Shown: in pieces, positions 43,975 to 53,387 of the stretch | Layout: each line of letters opens with the position of its first letter | Position numbering within the stretch: position 1 is the first letter of the stretch | Assembly: GCA_963803295.1 (NCBI GenBank) | Contig: CAWDMC010000012.1 | Coordinates: 124,001 to 188,000, forward strand | From: CAWDMC01 sp963803295 | GTDB taxonomy: Bacteria; Acidobacteriota; Terriglobia; UBA7540 | DNA length: 64,000 bases | Direction of reading: 5' to 3' | The notes under the pieces: model-generated | What the model was told of the DNA's origin: nothing | Databases searched by the model: none | What the model saw: only the letters and a program-made list of their open reading frames with translations | Translations under genes and position numbers: made by a program

Positions 43975-44434
43975 ATTGTTCGACGTTCTCCATGTTTTAA
44001 TTGGGAAGACTCGATACCTTTGCCCTCATTCGGGTTCACTTTGATTGTATCGCGAGCGGCCCTTTGCAGCTTGGCATTCATTCGCCCGAAGATGGGAGCG
44101 GCTTGTCAGCGAAGAGGGGGCGAAATCCCTCGATTTCTGGTTCGTCACAATCGGACGGTACTCTCCGGTTTTCGCCGAGAAACTTGTTCGCTCGTCTGGC
44201 CGCATGTCGTGGGCGCCCAGAAAGGTGCGGCATTGGTAGGGATTTAGCTTGGGAAGTCGCCTTCCCATTGGCAATCGCGGCGTTTGGTAGGATTCCGGCG
44301 CGGCATGGGCGTTTTTCGGGCCGACTCCCGCTTACGGTCGGTGACCAAGGCTAGCTTTGCGAGCCCCCGCACGCAGCACCCGAAGCCAGGTTGGTGAGAA
44401 ACACCAATCCCTGCGCATGCGGGTAGCACAACGG
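43975..44434. other. Intergenic region
   Basis: 460 bases without a supported gene. Several frames of 60-115 codons exist on both strands but show no domain, start signal or conserved context. Upstream of the ABC-F gene; no clear promoter boxes found. Confidence 0.45.
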
Positions 44435-45433
44435 TCATGGCGAAGGTTCGCTGGGAGAAGCAGAATCGAGCGCTGGGTAGTAGCCATGTCGGGCGAAAAT
44501 CCTGTAGGGGTGTTTTGAATCCTGAGCGCGGTCGGAGAGGCGGACGTCGATCGCGCGGAAGGCACGATCACGGCGGGTGTTAGAACTCTGGTAGCCAAGT
44601 GTATAGCGCTGTTTTAGCCGCGCGATGACGGCGGCCATTGCCTTTTGCGCCGATCCCACGGCAGCCATATCGATTATCTCGCCACCCGTTTCGAGCATGA
44701 TGTTGTTGACCCAACGCGCGCCAGGAATCCAGCCCGGCTCGTCCAGCGTACCTTCCAGGCGGTCACGTCCGAACCTCACACTGTATACGATTGTCTGGGT
44801 CTCGAGCGCCAGCCGAATCACGTCGCCGCCGTTGAACTCTCCTTTGGCCGTAGGCTGGTTGTCTGAGATCATGATGACCGCATGGCGTCGGTCACGGGCC
44901 TCCTGCCCCAGATAGTCGATCGCCTCGTGGAGGGCATCGGCGATGTTGGTGCCGCCTGCGGAACCAATGCCCATGATGCTATCGGCAATCGATTTGCGGT
45001 CAGTCGTCAGATCGACGAGTCGCTCGGGGTGCGCGGCGAAGGCATACAGGGCGACTTGATCCTCTGGCTTGAGCTGCGAGAGGGTGTCGTAGGCGGCATG
45101 GTGCAGTTCACGCAGCACAGGCGATATGCTACTGCTGCCGTCCACCACCAGTGCCACGGCCAACGGCAACTCGTCACGTGAGAAATATGTAATTTGCTGC
45201 TCCACGCCATCTTCAAGCACGCGGAAATCCTCGCGCTTAAGATCATCGGCAATCCTGCCCTTGTTGTCTCGAACTGTAGCCTCCACCAGCACCATGTTTA
45301 CATCCACCTTGAGCGTGAATCTGGCTTTTTCAGGCGGCAGTCGGCTCCCGGGCGCAGAGCCTTGCGCCTTGAGTTTTATACAGAGCGCGAACGCCCAGAA
45401 AGCAAGAGTGCTAGCTGCCAGCGCCCGTTTCAT
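44435..45433 (-). CDS. VWFA-related acidobacterial-type protein
   Basis: 332 residues with an N-terminal signal (MKRALAASTLAFWAFALCIKL). A short domain FTLKVDVNMVLVEATVRDNKGRIADDLKREDFRVLEDGVEQ (about 41-80) is followed by a von Willebrand factor A domain: LALVVDGSSSIS-type motif LAVALVVDGSSSISPVLREL (the MIDAS D-x-S-x-S), GSAGGTNIADALHEA (Thr) and MISDNQPTA (Asp). This arrangement is the VWFA-related acidobacterial family, abundant in that phylum and thought to mediate protein interactions on the cell surface. Substrate or partner unknown. Confidence 0.9.
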   Translation of the reverse strand: MKRALAASTLAFWAFALCIKLKAQGSAPGSRLPPEKARFTLKVDVNMVLVEATVRDNKGRIADDLKREDFRVLEDGVEQQITYFSRDELPLAVALVVDGSSSISPVLRELHHAAYDTLSQLKPEDQVALYAFAAHPERLVDLTTDRKSIADSIMGIGSAGGTNIADALHEAIDYLGQEARDRRHAVIMISDNQPTAKGEFNGGDVIRLALETQTIVYSVRFGRDRLEGTLDEPGWIPGARWVNNIMLETGGEIIDMAAVGSAQKAMAAVIARLKQRYTLGYQSSNTRRDRAFRAIDVRLSDRAQDSKHPYRIFARHGYYPALDSASPSEPSP

Positions 45434-46180
45434 AGCTCACCGCCGGGATTCACTCCAGAGCTTCCCCTCGAGAGGTGCTCCGATCGGATATCAGGCTGTA
45501 CCAAGAGCCAGTCGAGGTCCGGCTGGGTCCAATACCGCCCTGAATTTCCATTATGCACGCTGGCCCGGTCGACGACATACACGTCACCGCTCCAAATGCA
45601 ATTGCCAGTCGGATTATCAATATTCGGCGCTTCCAGCGAACACGGAAGGCACCCGTTCTCCCTCTCTTGTAGGTCCCCAAGGCCAACCGGTATCTCCGAA
45701 ACTTACCGTCCCCTGCTCCTCCTCGCGGAAATCCGATCGAGTCGACCGTACGCCTACCCGCTGGCACGAGCGGCGCCGCCATCCGCTCCATCGCTGCGAA
45801 CACCCCCGCGTCAAATGACTTTCTGATAATTGGGGCCAGTAGTAACGTGCATGTTTGACCAATCGACCACCAGTTTTCACCAACCTCTACGGCAAGCCGC
45901 CTGGACAGCTTTTGGAGCGCAGGATCCGCAAGGGGCCGACTACCGTGCCTGCGCTAAGTTCGGTCCGCTCTACGGCGGAAGGTGATTTGGCGCGGTCTCG
46001 AATCATCGTGAGCTTCGCGCTTTCAACACCACCCCCTGGCCACCTCCTCCTCTGAGACTCCTCTGAGGAGGGGAGTTATCAAAGATATGAGGAGGGGAGT
46101 TCTCAAATTCCCCCTTCTGGTTTTCCTCAAATTCCTCTCCTTGGTCAAGGGAGGGGTTAGGGGTTAATTGGTTTCAATAA
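45434..46180. other. Intergenic region with a C/T-rich palindrome cluster
   Basis: No reliable gene. A minus-strand frame at 45450-45803 ends 17 bases before the VWFA start but has no recognisable domain. At about 46044-46172 there is a cluster of palindromes: CCTCCTC near 46044 pairs with GAGGAGG near 46063, GAGGAGGGGAGTT occurs twice, and CCTCTCCTTGG is followed by CAAGGGAGGGG near the right end. It looks like a REP-like repeat next to the truncated transposase. Confidence 0.5.
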
Positions 46181-47254
46181 AACCCGCCGTTTGCGCGCTC
46201 CTTTTATAAATGCCAACCCTGTTCCCAGGGGTGCTTTCCCGATGACGAGCGTTTGGATATCGTCCAAACCACCTATTCCCCCGGCGTGCGCCGACTCATG
46301 GCGCGTGCGGGTAGCCAATCCCAGTTTGAGCAGGCCGCCGAGGATTTGCGCTGCTACGCGGGGCTAACGGTGGAAGCGAGGGAAATCGAGCGGGTGGCCG
46401 AGGAAGTGGGCCACCAAGTCGAGCAGTGGCTCTCGGCGCAACAGGAACGGATCTTGCCAGCGGTCGGTACGCCGGCGCCGGCCGCGGCCTCCGAAACCAA
46501 GTTCTATATCAGCTTCGACGGCACCGGTGTCCCGGTGCGCAAAAGCGAGTGGGTGGGACGGCGCGGCAAACGAGCGGATGGCTCGGCCCGCACCCGGGAG
46601 GCCAAGCTGGGCTGCGTGTTCACCCAGGTCGGCTTGGATCAAAAGGGCTATCCTCAGCGCGACCCCAACTCGACTACCTATGTGGGGGCCATTGAATCCA
46701 GCACGTTCTTCGGCTGGCGCCTGTACGCCGAAGCTCTGCGCCGGGGTCTGGAGCAGGCTAAGATCGTCGTGGTGCTGACCGACGGGGCTCGTTATGACCA
46801 CACGATTATCCAAACCCATTTCCCCGAGGCGGTGCATATCGTGGATTTGTTCCACGCCTACGAGCATTTGACAGCCCTCGCGCAGCTTCGCTGGGGTCAA
46901 GAGGCCAAGGCTCCCAAAGCCTGGCGGGATTGGCTGGAGGCGGGCGACATCGGCCGCCTCATTCGCCAGGCCGGCAAAAAACTGCCCAGCTCCGCTCAGA
47001 GCAAAAAGTCAATGCTCGAACAATTGCACTACTTCGAGAACAATGCGCCCCAAATGTGCTATGCCGAATACCGCCAAAAGAAGTTCTTTGTTGGCTCCGG
47101 TGTGGTCGAGGCAGGCGGCCGCACGGTCATCGGTGAGCGCCTCAAACAATCTGGAATGCGTTGGTCCGTACGCGGAGCCAACGCCATCATCGCCCTGCGC
47201 TGTTGCATTCTCTCCGGTCGATTTGAGGACTTTTGGGCCTCTCGCACCCCGTAG
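46181..47254 (+). pseudogene. 5'-truncated ISKra4-like transposase
   Basis: The frame opens after a TAA at 46178-46180 and has no start codon; it runs YKCQPCSQGCFPDDERLDIV (a zinc-ribbon typical of the family N-terminus) then SPGVRRLMARAG. Later come FYISFDGTGVPVRKSEWVG, VVVLTDGARYDHTIIQTHFP with VHIVDLFHAYEHLTAL, and FFVGSGVVEAGGRTVIGERL then KQSGMRWSVRGANAIIALR, the ISKra4/UPF0236-like catalytic blocks. The first roughly 100 residues are missing, so the copy is probably dead. I could not define its ends. Confidence 0.75.
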
Positions 47255-47304
47255 CCCCCACTTTTATCTCGTACACCCAGCGAAGAAAACGTAGCGCAAG
47301 TAGC

Positions 47305-47322
47305 GCCGACCTTCAGGTTGGC
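47305..47322. repeat. Small palindrome (REP-like)
   Basis: GCCGACCT and AGGTTGGC form an eight-pair hairpin (one G-T pair) with a TC loop. It may be a REP-like intergenic unit downstream of the transposase remnant. Confidence 0.4.
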
Positions 47323-47494
47323 ACCTGCCGGGCAAGGCCCGTCGCTGTAACATGCACCTCCTGCAGTTCGCAGTGTTCGCGAAATCCAGCAAGAATCCCG
47401 CTGAAATCCCGCTGGTTTTCCGCTCTTTTCCCGCTCCTCAGAACAGATCAGCCAGTTGGTATACTCAGGGGCGATCTTCATTCGAGTTCTCAAG

Positions 47495-47523
47495 TTGACC
47501 CTTGCCCCCGAGCCTGACATTAT
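47495..47523 (+). promoter_or_regulatory. Possible sigma-70-type promoter for the dehydratase gene
   Basis: TTGACC at 47495-47500, a 17-base spacer, then CATTAT at 47518-47523. The start of transcription would fall near 47530, about 30 bases before the ATG at 47562, which has CGGAGGAAACC directly upstream. Confidence 0.4.
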
Positions 47524-47561
47524 GCCTTACAGACATTAAACAAACCCAACCGGAGGAAACC

Positions 47562-49331
47562 ATGGAATCGAGCAACGACGGACATGAGGGAAACGCCGCT
47601 GCGCGGCTGCGGAGCCGCGATTGGTTTGATCGAGATGACTTGCGTGGATTCTCACATCGCGCCTATCTGCGCGCCGAGGGTTTCACGAGCCAGGTTTTTG
47701 CCGGAAAACCCGTAATAGGGATATGCAATTCCTGGAGCGAGCTGACCACTTGCAATGCGCATCTGCGGCAAGTGGCGGAGGCGGTGAAACGCGGCGTCTG
47801 GGCAGCGGGCGGCTTTCCTCTGGAGTTTCCCGTCATATCACTGGGCGAGATCCTCATGAAACCCACTACCATGCTCTACCGCAACCTGATGGCGATGGAC
47901 GTGGAAGAATGCATCCGGGCGTATCCCCTGGACGCCGTGGTATTGCTTTCGGGTTGTGACAAGACCACGCCTGCCGAGTTGATGGGCGCCGCCTCCGCGG
48001 ATGTGCCCGCGATCATGGTGACGGGCGGGCCGATGCTTACTGGCAGGTGGCGTAACCAGCAGATTGGCTCGGGTACGGACTCGCGCAAATTCTGGTATGA
48101 AAAACGGGCGGGCCGGCTGAGCGAGGAACAATGGTGTGAGATCGAAGGCTGCATTACGCGCAGCGCCGGCCATTGCTTTGTGATGGGCACCGCCTCCACG
48201 ATGACGAGCATCGCCGAGGCGCTGGGTATGACGCTTCCGGGATGCGCCAGCATCCCTGCTGCGGACTCGCGCCGTCTGGCCATAGCGGAGGAGAGTGGAC
48301 GCCGGGCGGTCGATATGGCGCTTGAGGGGCTTAAGCCGAGCCGGATTCTCACTATGGAAGCTCTGGAAAACGCCATCCGCGTGAACATGGCCATCGGCGG
48401 ATCGACTAACGCCATCATTCACTTGGTGGCTTTGGCCGGACGCATCGGTCTTGATTTGCCGCTCGACAAGTTCGATGCGATCTCGCGCCAGACTCCGTTT
48501 ATTGTGAACGTCAAACCTTCGGGCGAGTACTTGATGGAAGATCTCTTCTATGCGGGTGGCCTGCCGGCAGTGATGAAGGAACTGGAATCGTTGCTGCACA
48601 CCTCGGCGATTACCGTGACCGGCAAGAGCGTGGGCGAGAACATCGCGGCCGCCGAATGCTATAGCCGCGAGGTTATCCGAACCCTCTCCGATCCGCTGCA
48701 GCCGGAGGGCGGAACCGTTGTGCTCCATGGGAATCTCGCGCCTTACGGTGCGGTGGTCAAGCAGTCGGCCGCCTCTCCAAATCTACTTCGGCACAAAGGT
48801 CACGCCATTGTATTCGAGAATCAGGCGGATCTTGCCGCGCGTCTGGACGATCCGAATCTCGCCGTAGACGAGAATTCAGTATTGGTTCTGAGAAGCGCCG
48901 GGCCCAAAGGAGCTCCGGGAATGCCGGAGTGGGGAGATATCCCGCTTCCGGCCAAGCTGCTGAAGGCAGGCGTCAAAGATATCGTGCGGTTGAGCGACGC
49001 GCGCATGAGCGGCACCTCGTTCGGCACTGTGGTTCTACATATTTCGCCAGAGTCGGCTGTCGGCGGACCTCTCGCTGTCGTTCGCAATGGCGACCTGATC
49101 GAACTCGATGTGCCCGGCCGCCGTTTGGAACTGCTGGTCCCCGAAGCGGAAATCAAGAGCCGTCTCGCAGCGTGGCGGCCGCCGGCACCGCATTATGTAC
49201 GCGGGTACGGGAGGATGTATCTCGGTCACGTGCTGCAAGCGCACGAGGGGTGCGACTTTGATTTTCTGAGGGCGGTCGCCACTGCGACAAAAGAAGAGAA
49301 GGTTCTTGAGCCGGTAATGAGCAGCTATTGA
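47562..49331 (+). CDS. IlvD/Edd family dehydratase (sugar-acid type)
   Basis: 589 residues, ATG at 47562 with a strong GGAGG. IlvD/Edd enzymes use an iron-sulphur cluster to dehydrate hydroxyacids. Cluster/metal residues lie in GICNSWSELTTCNAH, LLSGCDKTTPAELMG and GTDSRKFWYEKRAG, with MGTASTMTSIAEALGMTLPG following. The GTDSRKFWYEKRAG insertion is closer to arabonate/xylonate dehydratases than to branched-chain IlvD, so I favour a pentonate or hexonate dehydratase. The start with RLRSRDWFDRDDLRGFSHRA fits this group. It is not next to other sugar genes. Confidence 0.85.
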   Translation: MESSNDGHEGNAAARLRSRDWFDRDDLRGFSHRAYLRAEGFTSQVFAGKPVIGICNSWSELTTCNAHLRQVAEAVKRGVWAAGGFPLEFPVISLGEILMKPTTMLYRNLMAMDVEECIRAYPLDAVVLLSGCDKTTPAELMGAASADVPAIMVTGGPMLTGRWRNQQIGSGTDSRKFWYEKRAGRLSEEQWCEIEGCITRSAGHCFVMGTASTMTSIAEALGMTLPGCASIPAADSRRLAIAEESGRRAVDMALEGLKPSRILTMEALENAIRVNMAIGGSTNAIIHLVALAGRIGLDLPLDKFDAISRQTPFIVNVKPSGEYLMEDLFYAGGLPAVMKELESLLHTSAITVTGKSVGENIAAAECYSREVIRTLSDPLQPEGGTVVLHGNLAPYGAVVKQSAASPNLLRHKGHAIVFENQADLAARLDDPNLAVDENSVLVLRSAGPKGAPGMPEWGDIPLPAKLLKAGVKDIVRLSDARMSGTSFGTVVLHISPESAVGGPLAVVRNGDLIELDVPGRRLELLVPEAEIKSRLAAWRPPAPHYVRGYGRMYLGHVLQAHEGCDFDFLRAVATATKEEKVLEPVMSSY

Positions 49332-49392
49332 GGACAATGACCAGCGAACTTACCGCTGGTCCTTGTCGGCTGTCACGCGTTGTCTGTCGCGC

Positions 49393-52300
49393 TCAAAACG
49401 TCTTGTGGGCGCGCAAGTCAATTCCATAGGTTCCGTACTCGTCACGAGTCACGCTGAGCGACAAGCGCCGGCTCACCTGGTATTCCACCTGGATCACTTC
49501 GCGTTGAGTGGTGCGGACGTCGGTGGCGTAGGTGAACGACAGGTTGCGAGTCACCCGTTGTTGGATGGCCAGCCGGGCGCCGGGTTCGGAGTTCGAGCCG
49601 CCCAGCAGCGGATCGATTTGGAGATTCGAAATGCCTACCAGCCGTTCAATGCGGCTGCTCACGGCGATCGAGAGGCTCTGTGCCAGCACGGATTCCGCCC
49701 CGATGGTGGCGGAGACGCTGCCACCAGTGGCGCCCTGCTGGGTAGCGGTCTTGCCGACGGTCAGAAGGTTGATAATGTCCACCGGCGGCAGCGGCGGGAC
49801 CGAGGAATAGTGGATGCGTAAGCGGTCGACCGGTCCCACCAGATTCATTGTGAGGTCGTACTGATCGACCTTAGTGTTGAGAGTGAGATTGATCGTCGGC
49901 TCAGTGCGGTAAGGGTTGATGAAATCAAAGACGCCCTGCTGCACATCGTATTGCTGCCCACGGAAAGTAACCTCACCTGCATTGACCACGGCCCGTCCGA
50001 CAATCACGGGAGTGGCGGCCGTTCCACCAACGCGCAGGTTCGCGGATCCCTGCATATTCACCTTGCTCGAAGCGAGACTCAGTTCCTCGCTGGACTGCAC
50101 TCCTACGTCGAGCCGGAGACGGCTTGCGAAACTGCCGGGAGGGGAAAGCGGCGCCGGGGCAGTCAGCCGGTCGGCCAGCGTCAACAGATCGAACTCCTTC
50201 GTGAGCGAAAGCCGATCGATCAGCACACGGCCAGTGAGCCGAGCCGCTCGTGCGGTTCCGGTAAGTTGCAGATCGGTGTCGACCACAGTCCTTACGCCTA
50301 CAGGATAACGAACTCGCACGCTGTCACCATTCAACGCCAGCGCAAAAGTGATATTCGGTTGATAAGTAATGAAACCCGTCACCGTCACGTTGCCGGCGCC
50401 CACTTGTCCGGTTAGCCTACGTACTTGTAGGCGATTTCCTACCACTTCGAGATCGCCGTTGACATTGGAAATACCGAGCGGTATAGCGGCGGGGTACATC
50501 GTGCCGTTCGCGATGTTCACTTGCCCTTTGAAGTCAGGGTGTGAGCGGCTGCCTTGTGCCATGAAATTCAGGCCGACCGTGCCGGAGCTGTCCCAATTAG
50601 GATAGAACAGCTTCAGGATTTTCAGATCGAGCGTGCCATTGGCGTCGAGGTGTAGCGGTTCGGACCCGAGCGCTGGCAGAACCGGAATGCTGCCTTCCAG
50701 TCGTAGACTCGTGCCCGATCCTTGAAGCGTCGCCCGCTCGAAGGTGAGGCGCCCCTGGGCATAAGCGAGCTTAAGAGGAGCGCTGTTCTCGATCCGGATA
50801 TTCTGGTAGGCGAGACTCAACGAGGGGATCTCAATCTGGGCCACGAGTGCGGATGGCCGCTTCAGCGGACCACCGAGATTGGCGTGAATCTCGGCCCTTC
50901 CTTCGAGATCGCTGGCCTCGGGTGGAAGATACCTGGAGAGGAGTGGCGCGAGTGCAATCTTACTTGAATTAAGGCTGGCATGTGCCTCGTACTCACCGGT
51001 GAGCTCCACGCTCCCCCGGGTTTCCAAGCTGCCGCCCATATTGGTGGTAGCACTGAAAGTGGCACGCCGGTTCGCGATGTTCAGCTGGGCGGTGAGGCTC
51101 TCGGCTTGCTGCTCGCCATGGGCCAGACGATAAGTGAGCTTTGGCGAGTTAATACTGGCCTGAAGCTGGGGTTGATCCAGCGTGCCGCGGCCTTTTGCAG
51201 TGACAGCGACCGCTCCTTCGAGCGAGATATGCAGATCGCTGAGGGTCTTCAGACTCTCGAGACGCACCTCAGCGGCTTGTAAGTGCAGGTCGTAGCCTCT
51301 GTTGCCGGGATAGTAGGTCAGATTCGCGGTCGCGATTCCCGCTCGAGCCTGCGCGGTTAGGGTTGAGTGAAGGGCATCCCCGGTACCCTGGATCTGAGCG
51401 CTGACCGAGTCGAGGGGCTCGCCCTCGATCTGAACTGAAGTGAGGTGAGCCGATCCGTGACCCGAAGGATGCGATGCCGTACCCTCAAACGAAATCTGTC
51501 CGGTCAGCATTCCGCTGATCGGGTAACTGACTTTGGCGAACGCCATCAGCGGGCTCAGGGGGACGGCGATGGCAGAGGCGTCAAGCGAAAAAGCACTTGA
51601 ATCTTCATACGACCAGTCGCGAAGGGCAGCGTGCAGATCGAAGGCGATGCGGCCTTTACTTGATGGAACATTGAGCACACCCCGCTCCACCGACAGCTGT
51701 GAGGAGTTCAGTCTGACCAGACCACGAAAATCTGTCCAGGAGGTGCCCTCTACCTGCAGCCGCGATGCCGCGAGCTGGCCCGAAAACTGGGGGCTGCCAG
51801 GGCGACCCTGAAGGGTCCCATTGAAGCCCGCGGATCCCCCGAGTCCAAGCAGTCGCGGCGCAGCGGGACCAGGTTTGCCGCTGCGGAACTCCAGAACCAG
51901 TTCATCAACCTCGTGCAGGTCGTCGCTGTGTGCCTGCAATCCGAGCTGCGAATGGTTGCTGACGGTTCCATTCAATTGGATCCCGCTGTGACTTGTGTAT
52001 AGCTCACTTTGATTGAGGGCTAGCTCATTCCGGGCACCGTCATAGTTCAGGTGGATGACACCCGCCAGGGGAATAGCCGCGGAAGCAGAGCGAGCCGCGG
52101 CCGTGACGTTGAGATCGGACTTGATTACGAGATTTTCAAACGCGCCGGTCCAGGTCGCGCCGGCTTTACCATCGATGGTTCCGGTGATTAGAACCGGTTC
52201 AGGCACCCCATCACGCAGAGCCTTGTGCGCCTCGCCGAGCGAGATTTTCCTGATTGCACTGACCAAGTCAAAAGTCGGCCGCCTTGCCACGTTATCGATC

Positions 52301-53364
52301 GTCAGGTCGGACGTGGTCTCTCCGCCCATCATGCTGGCAACCGCATCATGTACCCGGACGTGACCTCCAGCCATCTGATAGCGGGCACGCTCAAGGCGGG
52401 CCCGTGTCTTCAGGTGCGGAATATCCACGGAGAGTTGAGGGCTCGAGGCTTCGCCGTCCAGCACGATCCGCTCGAGAATGGGTCGTCCGGAGGCGCCCGA
52501 GAATTCCAGTGTCCCTCGAGTCTCGATCGTGCCCATCGGCATGCGCGGCACCTTCATGATGCGCCCGAGATCCGTCAGGGCGAAGGAGGCCTGATAAGTA
52601 GCCTGAATTCGCGGATCGAGATAGTTGTCGAGCGTGCCCTGCGCCAAAACGTGGGAGGAGCCCACCATCAAGGCGAACCGTTGCACCTTGACTCCCGCCG
52701 GAGTGGCTCGGAACTGCACCTCGATGCTGTGCTTCGCCGGGTTCCAATTTCCATAGCGCACTTGACCATGACTGTAGGAAATCCAGCAGGCATACTCAGG
52801 ACCCCTATGGAGATAACGAGTTTGGGCGAAGACGTTCTCGAGAGCGACAGCCACTGCAATTCTCTTGTCGTTGAGATAGATCGTGCCTTCACGCAGCTCG
52901 ATATATCGAATCCCGACATTAAACAGGCTAGTCCCCGAAGGGGATTTCCCCGTCCGCGGCTCGGGAAGGTTCCAACGGCCTTCCGCACCGATGATCAAGT
53001 TGATGGAGGGACGATCGATGGTCACTCGCCGCAATCGGACGATCCGGTCTAACCAGGAGATGACGTTGAGGCTTACGGTAACGCGGTCAGCGGCAAACAA
53101 GGGGCGAGCACCCGCCGGTTCCGTGCCGTGCAGCACGGGATGGTCGAGACCGAGCGTTAGCCCCGACCAATGGAAGTCAAAATCGCGCAGTTCAACGCGC
53201 GCTCCCGTTGACCGCTGCGCCTGCTCGATCATGAAGGCCAAGGCCCGGCGGTGCAGGGCCGGGCTGTGCAGGATGAAATAGACGGCAGTCACGAGGGCCA
53301 TGGCCAACATCGTCAAAGCCGCAAGTCCGATCAGGAGCCTTCGCTTCCATTTCTTCCAGATCAA
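49393..53364 (-). CDS. tamB: TamB/DUF490 family outer-membrane biogenesis protein
   Basis: 1323 residues. A membrane helix at residues about 8-30 (RRLLIGLAALTMLAMALVTA) anchors a very long beta-rich periplasmic protein. AsmA/TamB-like repeats with the alternating hydrophobic pattern fill the middle, and the C-terminal DUF490 part reads GEVTFRGQQYDVQQGVFDFI and then TINLTLNTKVDQYDLTMNLV with LRIHYSSVPPLPPVDIINLL. It probably forms a hydrophobic groove across the periplasm for phospholipid or outer-membrane protein delivery. It is 24 bases downstream of its TamA-like partner and probably translated with it. Confidence 0.9.
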   Translation of the reverse strand: MIWKKWKRRLLIGLAALTMLAMALVTAVYFILHSPALHRRALAFMIEQAQRSTGARVELRDFDFHWSGLTLGLDHPVLHGTEPAGARPLFAADRVTVSLNVISWLDRIVRLRRVTIDRPSINLIIGAEGRWNLPEPRTGKSPSGTSLFNVGIRYIELREGTIYLNDKRIAVAVALENVFAQTRYLHRGPEYACWISYSHGQVRYGNWNPAKHSIEVQFRATPAGVKVQRFALMVGSSHVLAQGTLDNYLDPRIQATYQASFALTDLGRIMKVPRMPMGTIETRGTLEFSGASGRPILERIVLDGEASSPQLSVDIPHLKTRARLERARYQMAGGHVRVHDAVASMMGGETTSDLTIDNVARRPTFDLVSAIRKISLGEAHKALRDGVPEPVLITGTIDGKAGATWTGAFENLVIKSDLNVTAAARSASAAIPLAGVIHLNYDGARNELALNQSELYTSHSGIQLNGTVSNHSQLGLQAHSDDLHEVDELVLEFRSGKPGPAAPRLLGLGGSAGFNGTLQGRPGSPQFSGQLAASRLQVEGTSWTDFRGLVRLNSSQLSVERGVLNVPSSKGRIAFDLHAALRDWSYEDSSAFSLDASAIAVPLSPLMAFAKVSYPISGMLTGQISFEGTASHPSGHGSAHLTSVQIEGEPLDSVSAQIQGTGDALHSTLTAQARAGIATANLTYYPGNRGYDLHLQAAEVRLESLKTLSDLHISLEGAVAVTAKGRGTLDQPQLQASINSPKLTYRLAHGEQQAESLTAQLNIANRRATFSATTNMGGSLETRGSVELTGEYEAHASLNSSKIALAPLLSRYLPPEASDLEGRAEIHANLGGPLKRPSALVAQIEIPSLSLAYQNIRIENSAPLKLAYAQGRLTFERATLQGSGTSLRLEGSIPVLPALGSEPLHLDANGTLDLKILKLFYPNWDSSGTVGLNFMAQGSRSHPDFKGQVNIANGTMYPAAIPLGISNVNGDLEVVGNRLQVRRLTGQVGAGNVTVTGFITYQPNITFALALNGDSVRVRYPVGVRTVVDTDLQLTGTARAARLTGRVLIDRLSLTKEFDLLTLADRLTAPAPLSPPGSFASRLRLDVGVQSSEELSLASSKVNMQGSANLRVGGTAATPVIVGRAVVNAGEVTFRGQQYDVQQGVFDFINPYRTEPTINLTLNTKVDQYDLTMNLVGPVDRLRIHYSSVPPLPPVDIINLLTVGKTATQQGATGGSVSATIGAESVLAQSLSIAVSSRIERLVGISNLQIDPLLGGSNSEPGARLAIQQRVTRNLSFTYATDVRTTQREVIQVEYQVSRRLSLSVTRDEYGTYGIDLRAHKTF

Positions 53365-53387
53365 GTTTCAACTCCGTTAGCGCCGTT

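Noticed and set aside
45450..45803. 117-codon gene before the VWFA gene
   Set aside because: No domain, no ribosome site, basic low-information composition; only the close spacing supports it.
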